This document shows, in pieces, positions 16,819-24,707 of a DNA stretch of 64,000 bases. The notes under the pieces were generated by a model. It was not told the DNA's origin, ran no database searches, and saw only the letters and a list, made by a program, of their open reading frames with translations. Made by a program: the position numbers and the translations under genes. This DNA is from Streptomyces armeniacus (GTDB taxonomy: Bacteria; Actinomycetota; Actinomycetes; Streptomycetales; Streptomycetaceae): NCBI RefSeq assembly GCF_003355155.1, contig NZ_CP031320.1, positions 6,253,367 through 6,317,366 on the forward strand. Reading direction: 5' to 3'. How positions within the stretch are numbered: the first letter of the stretch is position 1; each line of letters starts with the position of its first letter.

Positions 16819-17031
16819 CGTGTTGCCGCAAACGATGCGGCGTGCGGAACCCGGCGCCGCGCGCGAGCCGCACTGACACAGATCGTCAACTGATCGGCTC
16901 TCACGGGACTGGTCGCCGTACCGGCCCTGCGTAAGGGTTCAAGGAGGCGGCTGTGCGGCATTCGCGCACTCCGTCCCCTGCCCTGCCGCGCCGAGTGTTC
17001 AGGCGTATCCGCGAGAGAAGGAATCCCACCC

Positions 17032-17967
17032 ATGCGCGCCCTTGTGGTCGATCACGGCGAGGCCGGACCCGTACGGTTCGCCGATGCCGATGAGCCCGAG
17101 CCGTCCAGCGACGAGGCGCTGGTCGAGATACGGCACATCGGTCTCAACTTCGGAGAGCTGAATTACGTGCACCAGTGGCCGGCCGGCACCGTGCACGGTC
17201 ACGACGCGGCCGGCGTCGTGGTGCGCGCCGCGTCCGACGGCTCGGGGCCACCCGAGGGTACGCGCGTCGCGGTGGGGATGTCGCCCCACGCGTGGGCGGA
17301 GCGGGTGGCCGTCAGACCCGCCTCGCTCGGCACCGTTCCCGAGGGCGTGGACCTGGCCGACGGTGCCGCGCTCGGGATCGCCGGAGTCACCGCGCTGCGG
17401 GTGCTGCGCAAGCGTTCCCTGCTGGCGCGCGACGTCCTGGTCACGGGCGCCAGCGGGGGCGTGGGGCACTTCGCCGTTCAGCTGGCGGCGCTGGCGGGCG
17501 CCCGGGTGACGGCACTCGTGGGTTCGCCGGACCGGGCCGCCGGACTCCGCGAACTCGGGGCCGACCGGGTCCTGACCGACCCGGCGGACTTGACCGGCCT
17601 GACCGGCCCGGCCGAGACCGAGCGCCGGTTCGACCTCGTCCTGGACACGGTCGGCGGACCGCTGCTGGCCCAGGCGTGGGATTCCCTCGCCGAGGGCGGC
17701 ACCATCCACCTGGTCGGATACTCGTCGGGGCAGGACACCACGTTCCCGTCGGGGGCTCTCTTTGGCTTCGGCGAACCCCGCAGCATCGCCACCTACGGCG
17801 ACATGACGCCGACCGGCGGGGAGTTGACGGACCTGCTGGACCTCATGGCCGCCGGGAGGCTCTCGGCACCCGTCGGACTGCGCGGCCACTGGCGGGACGT
17901 GGACGATGCCGTCCAGGCGCTGTTCGCGCGGAAGGTGCACGGAAAGATAGTTCTCGACGTGGTCTGA
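17032..17967 (+). CDS. Zinc-type medium-chain dehydrogenase / quinone oxidoreductase
   Basis: A 311-residue protein starting at ATG 17032; AGAGAAGGA lies upstream. It has the GroES-like N-terminal domain (IRHIGLNFGELNYVHQWPAG, then HGHDAAGVVV) and a Rossmann domain with VLVTGASGGVGHFAVQLAAL. The latter is the glycine motif of quinone-oxidoreductase-like members. The structural zinc cysteines are absent, so it is a zinc-independent QOR-type NADPH oxidoreductase. The substrate is unknown. The AraC regulator starts 25 bases downstream on the same strand and may control this gene. Confidence 0.85.
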   Translation: MRALVVDHGEAGPVRFADADEPEPSSDEALVEIRHIGLNFGELNYVHQWPAGTVHGHDAAGVVVRAASDGSGPPEGTRVAVGMSPHAWAERVAVRPASLGTVPEGVDLADGAALGIAGVTALRVLRKRSLLARDVLVTGASGGVGHFAVQLAALAGARVTALVGSPDRAAGLRELGADRVLTDPADLTGLTGPAETERRFDLVLDTVGGPLLAQAWDSLAEGGTIHLVGYSSGQDTTFPSGALFGFGEPRSIATYGDMTPTGGELTDLLDLMAAGRLSAPVGLRGHWRDVDDAVQALFARKVHGKIVLDVV

Positions 17968-17991
17968 TCTTCCGTCGGCGAGAATGGAACG

Positions 17992-18912
17992 GTGGACGTA
18001 CTCGCGGAGGCCTTGCGTGTATCGGGTGCGCGAGGAGCGCTCGGGGTCGTGCTGAAGGCCGGAGGAGCCTGGGGCCTCTGGCTGGACTCCTATCCGGGAG
18101 GGGCACTGCACGTGGTGTCCCGGGGCACGGTGTGGCTCCACGTCCCGGGCGGGAAACCGGTGGAGGTGCGGGCAGGAGAGGCCGTCATGGTGTCGCCGGG
18201 CACCGCCCACGGGATAGCGAGCGGGGCCAGTACGACGATGGGTTCCTGCGACCGGGAGGCGACGGACCGGGCCCTCACCGAGGGCAGCGCCCTGCACCTG
18301 GGCTCGGCGCCGGCGCAGACGGAAGTGCTCGTCCTGCACTACGAGCAGGACCCGGAGGTGAGTACGCCGGTGCTCACCTCCCTGGCCCGGCCCATGCACA
18401 TCACGAGCCGGGAGAACGCGCAGCTCGGCAAGACCGTCGAGCTCCTCACGGCGGAGCTCGCGCACCCGCAGACCGGCACCACCGCCGCCGCCGTCAACAG
18501 CATCGTCGACCTGCTGCTCATCCAGTTCGTACGCGTCTGGCTGGCCCGCCACCCGGAGATGCGGTCAGGCTCGTGGCTGGGCGCGACGCGTGACCCGGTC
18601 GTGCGCGACGCCCTGGCATGTGTCCACGCCCGACCCGAACACCCCTGGACCACCGAGTCCCTGGCAGCCGCGACGGCGGTCTCCCGTACGACGCTGTCCA
18701 GGCACTTCCGGTCCGCTCTCGGACAGACGCCGGGCGCGTACGTGACGCAGTGGCGCATGGACCTGGCGTCCGTCCGGCTCCGCGACACCGACGAGCCGGT
18801 CGAGTCGATCTCCGGCGCGGTCGGCTACGCCTCTCCGCACGCGTTCAGCCGCGCCTTCCGGCGTGCCCGGGGCATGCCGCCGGGCGAGTACCGTTCCCGG
18901 CTTCGCGGGTGA
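17992..18912 (+). CDS. AraC-family transcriptional regulator
   Basis: A 306-residue protein starting at GTG 17992. The N-terminal half is a cupin sensor domain (GGALHVVSRGTVWLHVPGG, EAVMVSPGTAHGIASGAS), of the type found in cupin/AraC regulators. The C-terminal 100 residues form the double HTH (WTTESLAAATAVSRTTLSRH, then VESISGAVGYASPHAFSRAF). The close spacing to the oxidoreductase gene upstream suggests a shared transcript, with the regulator responding to a small compound handled by the enzyme. That link is inference. Confidence 0.85.
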   Translation: MDVLAEALRVSGARGALGVVLKAGGAWGLWLDSYPGGALHVVSRGTVWLHVPGGKPVEVRAGEAVMVSPGTAHGIASGASTTMGSCDREATDRALTEGSALHLGSAPAQTEVLVLHYEQDPEVSTPVLTSLARPMHITSRENAQLGKTVELLTAELAHPQTGTTAAAVNSIVDLLLIQFVRVWLARHPEMRSGSWLGATRDPVVRDALACVHARPEHPWTTESLAAATAVSRTTLSRHFRSALGQTPGAYVTQWRMDLASVRLRDTDEPVESISGAVGYASPHAFSRAFRRARGMPPGEYRSRLRG

Positions 18913-18931
18913 TCGCGGCGCCCCGCGTCGG

Positions 18932-19227
18932 TCAGGTGGAGTCCCAGTCCTCGGGTGTGATGACAAATCCCCTCTGCGGGCCGCCGCCCCTCTGCGCGCT
19001 CCGCGTCGGCCCTGCCTCCCCCTGAAGGGGAGCGGGCGGCTGGCCACTGAAGTGCCCGACGACGGCGGCCAGTACGTCCGCGGTGACGTCCCGCCGTACG
19101 GCCGGGTCCGCGCGTCGTACACCCGCCATGCCCCGCCGGGATCGCCGGCGTCAGCCGGTGCCACGACCCCTCCGATCGCGAGGGCGCGCAGCACCGCGTC
19201 AACGCGCCTGGCCTCATCTGGTCCCAT
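18932..19227 (-). pseudogene. Small hypothetical gene with a one-base frameshift
   Basis: Reading from ATG 19227, the frame gives MGPDEARRVDAVLRALAIGG and then APADAGDPGGAWRVYDA. It then turns to Arg-rich nonsense. The other frame resumes exactly there with DPAVRRDVTADVLAAVVGHF and continues to the TGA at 18932, ending FVITPEDWDST. One inserted base near 19108 would restore a 98-residue protein reading YDAADPAVRRDVT. I do not know the family. It may be a real inactivating deletion or a sequencing error in a GC run. Confidence 0.55.
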
Positions 19228-19327
19228 CGGATGCCCGCCTTCCGCTCGGCTCTGGACAGAGACTGTGCGCCCGGGCCCCGGATTGGGGCCGATCGGCCCG
19301 CAGCCGCCCGGTACCGGGTACACGGTG

Positions 19328-19636
19328 TTAAAGCCCGTCGGCCGGGTGTGCGGCGTCGACGATCGCCTGGAGTGCCGCGATGTGGCCGTCGAAGGCCTCG
19401 CGGCCGGCGGGGGTCAGCCGGGCCCGTACCTTTCGGCGGCTGCCGCTGATCCGGCGTTCCGTGGCGACGTAACCGGCCTCTTCGAGGGTCGCGAGCTGCT
19501 TGGACAGCGCCGAGTCCGAGAGCCCCAGCCGGTCCCTGAGGAAGGCGAACTCGGCCCAGTCCGCGGCGGCCAGCGTCGCCACCAGCGACAGGCGGGTGCT
19601 GGGGTGGATCAACTCGTCGAACTTCGCCGCGGTCAT
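19328..19636 (-). CDS. Winged-HTH regulator (MarR/ArsR-like)
   Basis: A 102-residue protein starting at ATG 19636, whose ATG overlaps the TGA of the upstream membrane-protein gene. The whole length is a winged helix: FDELIHPSTRLSLVATLAAA, FAFLRDRLGLSDSALSKQLA (recognition helix), then LEEAGYVATERRISGSRR (wing). This is the small transcriptional-regulator type often paired with a membrane protein. Translation coupled to the partner and a palindrome upstream of the operon suggest autoregulation. Confidence 0.85.
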   Translation of the reverse strand: MTAAKFDELIHPSTRLSLVATLAAADWAEFAFLRDRLGLSDSALSKQLATLEEAGYVATERRISGSRRKVRARLTPAGREAFDGHIAALQAIVDAAHPADGL

Positions 19637-20094
19637 GCCCGCGCCCAACCACGCAGCACGCGCAGGATGTCCGGTCCGCCGAACCCGATGACGACCGCCA
19701 TCAGGCCCCCCGCCCAGATGCTCGCGTGGCCGGCGCCGTCGGCGTCCAGCGCGAGCGCCGCCAGGACGGTGACCGCGACGAGACCGAGCAGCATGCCGAC
19801 CACGACGACGGGGATGCGGCGGCCGGCGACGGAGGCGCTCACCTGGATCTGCCGCGTGCGCCGCCGTCCGGTGAGCAGTCGCGAGGCGAACACCGCGTGG
19901 CCCGCGCCGAAGAGGCCCGCCGCGATGCCTGCCAGCCACGGCAGCACCGCGCCGCATGCGCCCAGTACCAGCCAGCCGGCGGCCATGGCCCACCAGTAGC
20001 CGGGTGGCAGGCCGATCTCCTCGGTGACCTGGCGGCGGGCGTGTTCGGCAGCGTCGAGCGAGGCGCGGGCCTGTTCCGAAGCGATGGCGTCCAT
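19633..20094 (-). CDS. Small membrane protein paired with the wHTH regulator
   Basis: A 153-residue protein starting at ATG 20094. The N-terminus is a charged helix (EQARASLDAAEHARRQVTEE). Four membrane segments follow: WWAMAAGWLVLGACGAVLPW; LAGIAAGLFGAGHAVFAS; VVVVGMLLGLVAVTVLAALA; IWAGGLMAVVIGFGG. No enzyme motif is seen. The gene overlaps the wHTH gene (TGA/ATG) and leads the operon. Such pairs occur widely in Streptomyces with unknown physiological input. Confidence 0.75.
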   Translation of the reverse strand: MDAIASEQARASLDAAEHARRQVTEEIGLPPGYWWAMAAGWLVLGACGAVLPWLAGIAAGLFGAGHAVFASRLLTGRRRTRQIQVSASVAGRRIPVVVVGMLLGLVAVTVLAALALDADGAGHASIWAGGLMAVVIGFGGPDILRVLRGWARA

Positions 20095-20456
20095 GATGAG
20101 ACCTCTGTTTCCTGGTAGGAAAGTGAGCGTTTCACTTTCCTGCTGGGAAAGTCAAGGTCGGTGCTCGCCGCGACCTGGGGCCCGGCGGGCGTCGGCGCCG
20201 CCTGTGCCGTCGGTCAAGTCCCCTTGATCGTCTGCGAGATCGCGTTCTCCGGACGCTCCACTACACTGCCCGAAAATCGCGTGGCCCCGGGTTGACCTCC
20301 TGGGGTCGGGGACCGTCCAAGGGACATCAACGGGGAGGTACGGCATGCATGCCGTCGGGGATACGGAACCGGAATCGCCGCACCGAAGACGGCGGGCCCT
20401 CGCCCGCGCTGCCGCCGCGCGAACGTGCCCGGACCGGCGCGTCGAGGGGGTGCGGG
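20095..20456. other. Divergent intergenic region
   Basis: 362 bases between the membrane-protein operon (minus) and the response regulator (plus). It holds the operator-like palindrome at 20118-20140. The response-regulator frame stays open upstream, but only the last bases before 20457 carry a ribosome site (GAGGGGG). No other gene is seen. Confidence 0.5.
20118..20150. promoter_or_regulatory. Operator-like palindrome GGAAAGTGA
   Basis: GGAAAGTGA, GCGTT, TCACTTTCC gives perfect 9-bp arms. A further overlapping pair, TTTCC and GGAAA, extends it to 20150. It lies 24 bases upstream of the membrane-protein start and is the best candidate binding site for the wHTH regulator of that operon. Confidence 0.6.
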
Positions 20457-21188
20457 GTGGCGGTGCGTGTCTTTGTGGTTGACGAGCAGGCGCTGTTCCG
20501 CGCCGGCATCCGCCACCTCTTGTCCGACGCGGAGGGCTTTGAACTGGCGGGTGAGGCGGAGTCGGCCGAAAGGGCCCTCCACCTGCTGCAGGAGCTGTCT
20601 CCGGCGCCCGACGTCGTACTGATCGACCCCCGGTCGGAGGCAGGCGCGGGCACCGTCGCCATCCGGGCTCTGCGGTCCGAACCGGCCCCGCCGGACGGCG
20701 CGGTGAACGGGGCGGACGGGGGGAACGGGGCCAACGGAGCGAACGGGGTCCGCGGCGGCAGGGCCCCGCGTGCGCTGGCCGTCTCCGTCCAGGACGACGA
20801 CGACTCGGTGATGGCGGCCCTGCGGGCCGGGGCCAGCGGCTACATCACCAAGCAGACCTCCGAACGTGAGCTGCTGCGCGCCATCGAGATCGTTGCCGAG
20901 GGCGGTGCCGTGTTCAGCCCCGTGATCGCGAAGCGGCTGAACGAATACTTCTCGACGCCCCACACGGCGTCGTGCCGGTCGATGTTCCCGCAGTTGACGG
21001 GGCGTGAGACGCAGGTACTGGACCTGCTCGCGCGCGGCTGGAGCAACGGCCGTATCGCCAAGGACCTGGTGCTGACGGAGAAGACGGTGCGCAACTACGT
21101 CTCGCAGATCCTCGTCAAGCTGGACGTGCACCACAGGGCGGAGGCGGTGGTACGGGCACGCGAAGCCGGACTGGGGGTCCTTTCCTGA
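20457..21188 (+). CDS. LuxR-type (NarL family) response regulator of the lanthipeptide locus
   Basis: A 243-residue protein starting at GTG 20457, after GAGGGGG. The receiver domain begins VRVFVVDEQALFRAGIRHLL, carries the phospho-acceptor in VVLIDPR and an LRAGASGYITKQ switch region. A Gly/Asn-rich spacer (NGADGGNGANGANG) interrupts the receiver domain before the LAVSVQDDD strand. The C-terminal HTH reads LTGRETQVLDLLARGWSNGR and VRNYVSQILVKLDV. No histidine kinase is nearby, so it is an orphan regulator placed like RamR/AmfR at SapB-type lanthipeptide loci. It most likely activates the downstream lanL-lanA genes; that role is inference from position. Confidence 0.85.
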   Translation: MAVRVFVVDEQALFRAGIRHLLSDAEGFELAGEAESAERALHLLQELSPAPDVVLIDPRSEAGAGTVAIRALRSEPAPPDGAVNGADGGNGANGANGVRGGRAPRALAVSVQDDDDSVMAALRAGASGYITKQTSERELLRAIEIVAEGGAVFSPVIAKRLNEYFSTPHTASCRSMFPQLTGRETQVLDLLARGWSNGRIAKDLVLTEKTVRNYVSQILVKLDVHHRAEAVVRAREAGLGVLS

Positions 21189-21224
21189 CCACGGGCGTGG
21201 CCGGTGCATGCCGAACCGTTTTGG

Positions 21225-21279
21225 CGTGCCAGGCCACCGCCGTGTGGCCACCGCCGTGCCAGGCCACCGCCGTGTGGCC
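21225..21279. repeat. 25-bp direct repeat, 30-bp period
   Basis: The 25-bp unit beginning CGTGCCAGGCCACCGCC occurs at 21225-21249 and 21255-21279. Each copy contains the inner palindrome GGCCAC...GTGGCC. It lies between the response regulator and lanL, so it may be a double regulator site or the terminator of the regulator gene. Confidence 0.5.
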
Positions 21280-21372
21280 GGGCACGGGCGACGCCGGGGC
21301 GAACACCCCGAAAACGGGGCGGTAACCGGAACCGGGACCTCCATGCGGGGACATTTTCGAGACAGCTGCCCC

Positions 21373-21396
21373 GGGAGTCCGGGACACGGGACTCCC
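21373..21396. promoter_or_regulatory. Palindrome upstream of lanL
   Basis: GGGAGTCC, eight bases, GGACTCCC, followed by TAGCGT. The arms are perfect, and the site is 58 bases before the chosen lanL start. It is a plausible operator for the adjacent response regulator. Confidence 0.45.
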
Positions 21397-21454
21397 TAGC
21401 GTGAGAGCCGCGCCGATCACCCGGCGCGTACGTCCCCTCCGCCTGGAGTCACCC

Positions 21455-24262
21455 GTGACCAGCGAGACCCAGCAGCCCGGCCATCTCTACGTCGACGACT
21501 TCCTCGCTGTCAGGGACGAGACGGTCGCGCTCCACGGGTGGCACCACTCCGCGGACGACATGTGGTGCCACGTGCTGCCCCCCGGGCACTGCTCACGGCC
21601 GCAGGGCTGGAAGATCCACCTTTCGGCGACGCCACGCTCCGCGGTGCCCGTACTGCAGGGCGCCGCCCGTGTGCTGCTCGAACGCGGCGTCGCCTTCAAG
21701 TTCGCCAAGGGCGCCGCCCAGCTGCGGCAGCTGCTGTCGGTGCGCTGCCATCGCGGCAGCAGCGGCAAGTTCCTCACCGTCTACCCGGAGAGCGACCGGC
21801 AGTTCGCCGAGCTCGTCGAGGAACTCCACCAGGCCACCGACGGCATGCCCGGCCCGAAGATCCTCTCCGACCGCCGGTACCGGCCCGGCAGCCTGGTGCA
21901 CTACCGCTACGGCGGCTTCACCAGCCGCCAGCAGGTCCTCGGCACCGACGGCTCGTACGTACCGATGCTGGTCGCACCGGACGGCAGCTGGTACCAGGAC
22001 GAGCGCGAGGCGTGGTACGCGCCGGTGCCCTGGTCCGCGCCGCCCCTTCCCGACGAGGCCCCCGCCCCGGCTCGGGGCGACGGGGAACGCGGCAAACAGC
22101 GGGTGCTGCTCGACTCCCGGTTCGCCGTCTTCGAAGCGATCAGGCACTCCAACCGCGGCGGTGTCTACCGTGCCAAGGACGAACGCACCGCCCGTACGGT
22201 CGTCATCAAGGAGGCCCGCCCGTACGTCGCGGCCGAGTCCGACGGCACCGACGCCCGCGACTACCTGCGCAACGAGCACGAGATCCTGCGCCTCTTCGAG
22301 GGGATGGGCATCGCGCCCCGCCCGGTGTCGCTCTTCGAGTACCAGGACCACGTCTTCCTCGCGGAGGAGGAGATACCCGGCGTGACGCTGCGGGCGTGGG
22401 TGGACCGCCACGTACGCGACGACCCCGGCCGCCTCGTCTCCCTGGACGCGGTGCTGCCGGTGGCACGCCGGCTGGTCGACCTGGTCGCCACCGTCCACGG
22501 CAAGGGCCTCGTCTTCCGCGATCTGACGCCGAACAACGTCATGGTCACCCCCGACGGCGAACTGGTGCTGATCGACACCGAGTTCGTGACCCGCCCCGGC
22601 GAGCAGGTGACGCGGGTGATGACGATGGGGTACGTGGCGCCGGAGGAGATGTCGGGCCCGGCGCGCCACCCGGCGCCCGGCCAGGAGACCGACCTGTACA
22701 GCCTGGGTGCGTCGCTCTTCCACCTCAGCACCGGCATCCACCCGCTGCTGGCCGAGGACTCCTCCCCCGAGCCGCGCCCGCTCGACGGCCGCGTGGCGTC
22801 CCTGGTGGAGGCCGTCGCGGGCACCAGCCCCACCCTGCGCGCGTTGGCGCCGCTGGTGCTGGGCCTGCTGCGGCAGGACCCGCGGCAGCGCATCGGGCTG
22901 ACGCGGGTGCGGGAACTGCTCGCCTCGACGGCGGCACGGGAGCACGACGACGGCTCGGCGGCACCCGTACGGCTGCCGGCGGGCGAGCAGCAGCGGCTGC
23001 TGGACGACTCCGTACGGGAACTCGTGGCGGCGATGACGCCCGACGACGAACGGACCCTGTGGCCGGCCTTTCCGTACGGCGGCCGGCAGTCCGACCCGCT
23101 GAGCCTGCAGGCGGGTTGCGCCGGCTCGATCGACGCGCTGCGGCGCACGCTGGCCCTCGGCGCCACCGGCGAATGCGCCGGGACTGACGGGCCTGGGAGC
23201 AACGGGACCGACGGGGCCGCCGGGGCCGCCGGGGCCGACGCCGTACGGGGTGCCCTGCGGACCTCGGTGACATGGCTGGAGGCCCGGCTGCGCCAGGACC
23301 AACGGCTCCTGCCCGGCCTCTTCTTCGGCCGCGCCGGCACCTGCTGGGCGCTGTACGAGGCGGCCGAGGCGCTGGGGGACGAGGACGCCATGCGGCGCGC
23401 GGTCGAGCGGGCGAAGCGGCTGCCGGTCGCGTGGGCCAACCCGGATGTCACCCACGGCGTGGCCGGTTCGGGCCTTGCCCAGCTCCACCTGTGGCGTCGT
23501 ACCGGCGACGACGAGCTGGCCCGCCGGGTGGCGATCTGCGCCGAGTCCGCGCAGGCCGCCCGCCCGTCGGGTGGGTCGACGCAGTGGCGGCTGGCCGATT
23601 CGCCCGGTGGCCGCTCGGCGGGCGGTCCGACACACCTGGGGTACGCACACGGGGTCGCGGGCATCTGCACGTTCCTGATGGCCGCCGCTCGTGAGCTGGA
23701 CCGGCCCGAGCTGCTGACGACGGCCGCCGAGGGAGGCGACTACCTGCTGTGCGTCGCCCGGGAGCAGGGGGACGGCGCTACCTGGCCGGTCTCGCCGCCG
23801 CAGCCGGGCGACGAGGAGCCACAGGAGGGGGTGTGCTGGTGGTGCAGTGGCGCCTCCGGCATCGGCACCTTCCTGATCCGGCTGTGGCGCGCCACCGGAG
23901 AGGCCAGGTACCGCGAGGCCGCACACCGTGCGGCGGTGGCCACCCGTGCCGAGAAGTGGTTCCTGTCCGCGAACCACTGTCACGGCATCGCCGGCAACGC
24001 CGAGTTCCTGCTCGACATGGCGGCCGCCACGGGTGAACGGGTGTACCGCGACTGGGCCGAGGAGTACGCCACCTGCCTGGCTCGGCTGTGCGTGCTGCGC
24101 GACGGCCGCCTCGTTCCCGTCGACGAAGCGTCCCTGAGGACCACCTACAGCTACGGCCTCGGGCTGGCCGGTTCGCTGGGATTCCTGCACCGGCTGCGCC
24201 ACGGCGGCGAACGCTGGTGGATGGTGGACGACTTCGCCCTGGCGCCGGAGGGCCTCCGGTGA
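21455..24262 (+). CDS. lanL: Class IV lanthipeptide synthetase LanL
   Basis: A 935-residue protein starting at GTG 21455, behind TGGAG; GTG 21401 is an alternative. There are three domains. Residues 1-195 are the phosphoSer/Thr lyase (LHGWHHSADDMWCHVLPPG, KIHLSATPRSA, FKFAKGAAQL). Residues about 215-500 are the Ser/Thr kinase, with the catalytic Lys in VVIKEARP near 251, VFRDLTPNN near 355 and the metal site LIDTEFV. From about 530 is the LanC cyclase. Its zinc ligands are all present: C797 in CWWCSGASGIG, then C842 and H843 in NHCHGIAGN. Intact ligands separate class IV from class III enzymes. It phosphorylates, eliminates and cyclises the precursor encoded 214 bases downstream. Confidence 0.92.
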   Translation: MTSETQQPGHLYVDDFLAVRDETVALHGWHHSADDMWCHVLPPGHCSRPQGWKIHLSATPRSAVPVLQGAARVLLERGVAFKFAKGAAQLRQLLSVRCHRGSSGKFLTVYPESDRQFAELVEELHQATDGMPGPKILSDRRYRPGSLVHYRYGGFTSRQQVLGTDGSYVPMLVAPDGSWYQDEREAWYAPVPWSAPPLPDEAPAPARGDGERGKQRVLLDSRFAVFEAIRHSNRGGVYRAKDERTARTVVIKEARPYVAAESDGTDARDYLRNEHEILRLFEGMGIAPRPVSLFEYQDHVFLAEEEIPGVTLRAWVDRHVRDDPGRLVSLDAVLPVARRLVDLVATVHGKGLVFRDLTPNNVMVTPDGELVLIDTEFVTRPGEQVTRVMTMGYVAPEEMSGPARHPAPGQETDLYSLGASLFHLSTGIHPLLAEDSSPEPRPLDGRVASLVEAVAGTSPTLRALAPLVLGLLRQDPRQRIGLTRVRELLASTAAREHDDGSAAPVRLPAGEQQRLLDDSVRELVAAMTPDDERTLWPAFPYGGRQSDPLSLQAGCAGSIDALRRTLALGATGECAGTDGPGSNGTDGAAGAAGADAVRGALRTSVTWLEARLRQDQRLLPGLFFGRAGTCWALYEAAEALGDEDAMRRAVERAKRLPVAWANPDVTHGVAGSGLAQLHLWRRTGDDELARRVAICAESAQAARPSGGSTQWRLADSPGGRSAGGPTHLGYAHGVAGICTFLMAAARELDRPELLTTAAEGGDYLLCVAREQGDGATWPVSPPQPGDEEPQEGVCWWCSGASGIGTFLIRLWRATGEARYREAAHRAAVATRAEKWFLSANHCHGIAGNAEFLLDMAAATGERVYRDWAEEYATCLARLCVLRDGRLVPVDEASLRTTYSYGLGLAGSLGFLHRLRHGGERWWMVDDFALAPEGLR

Positions 24263-24383
24263 GCGGCGGGCCACGCCCCGCCGGGCGGGCCCCAGAACCC
24301 TCTCCCGACCACGGTGCGAGCTCCGGCCGCGCGCGGGTGGAGCCCGTACCCACGTCGAGTACGGGGAGGGGGTGCGAGAGACC

Positions 24384-24413
24384 GCACAGCAACAGCAACA
24401 GCAACAGCAACAC
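24384..24413 (+). repeat. CAACAG hexamer tandem repeat
   Basis: Four to five copies of CAACAG lie between lanL and the precursor gene. In the precursor frame they would encode a poly-Gln stretch from an upstream GTG at 24372. The ribosome site at 24461-24469 shows that translation begins later. Confidence 0.6.
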
Positions 24414-24476
24414 GTACGTCAACACGGGCTGACGGCACGGCCGTCAGTCCACTCGCCACCAGGAAAGGACCAGGCC

Positions 24477-24596
24477 ATGGCCAACGACGTCGAACTTCTC
24501 CAGGAGCTTCCGGAGACCGAGGACACCGCGACCGTGATGGACGACGGCTGCTGCGCATGGGCCAGCGTCATCACCTGCTTCAGGACCACGTACTGA
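24477..24596 (+). CDS. lanA: Class IV lanthipeptide precursor LanA
   Basis: A 39-residue peptide starting at ATG 24477, with AGGAAAGGA seven bases upstream. The leader MANDVELLQELPETEDTA has the helical D-V-E-L-L...LPETE motif of class IV precursors such as venezuelin. The core lies within residues 20-39. It has Cys at 25, 26 and 34, Ser at 30 and Thr at 33, 37 and 38, ending TCFRTTY. Three cysteines and four hydroxyl residues allow up to three thioether rings; GCCAW gives adjacent ring partners. No double-Gly or AplP-type cut site is obvious. A strong hairpin follows the stop. Confidence 0.88.
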   Translation: MANDVELLQELPETEDTATVMDDGCCAWASVITCFRTTY

Positions 24597-24602
24597 CATC
24601 GA

Positions 24603-24634
24603 GGCCCCGGCGGCTCCGCGGAGCCGCCGGGGCC
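24603..24634 (+). terminator. 32-bp perfect palindrome after lanA
   Basis: GGCCCCGGCGGCTCCG and its exact reverse complement abut with no loop spacer. It begins seven bases after the lanA stop and ends the lanL-lanA transcript; there is no T-tract, as usual in Streptomyces. Confidence 0.8.
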
Positions 24635-24671
24635 GGCAGGCCGGTGCGACGGTCAGTGATCCGGCAGCGGC

Positions 24672-24707
24672 CGGTTCAGTGGCCGGTTCAGTGGCCGGTT
24701 CAGCGGT
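24672..24707. repeat. 12-bp tandem repeat (GGCCGGTTCAGT)
   Basis: Three consecutive copies of GGCCGGTTCAGY at the 3' end of the duplicated-domain lipoprotein gene, between the convergent lanA and lipoprotein genes. Confidence 0.6.

Noticed and set aside
21455..24262. Class III (LanKC) assignment of the synthetase
   Set aside because: All three zinc ligands of the LanC domain (C797, C842, H843) are present, as in class IV.
24372..24476. Longer LanA with a poly-Gln N-terminal extension
   Set aside because: The strong ribosome site lies just before ATG 24477, and the leader motif begins there.
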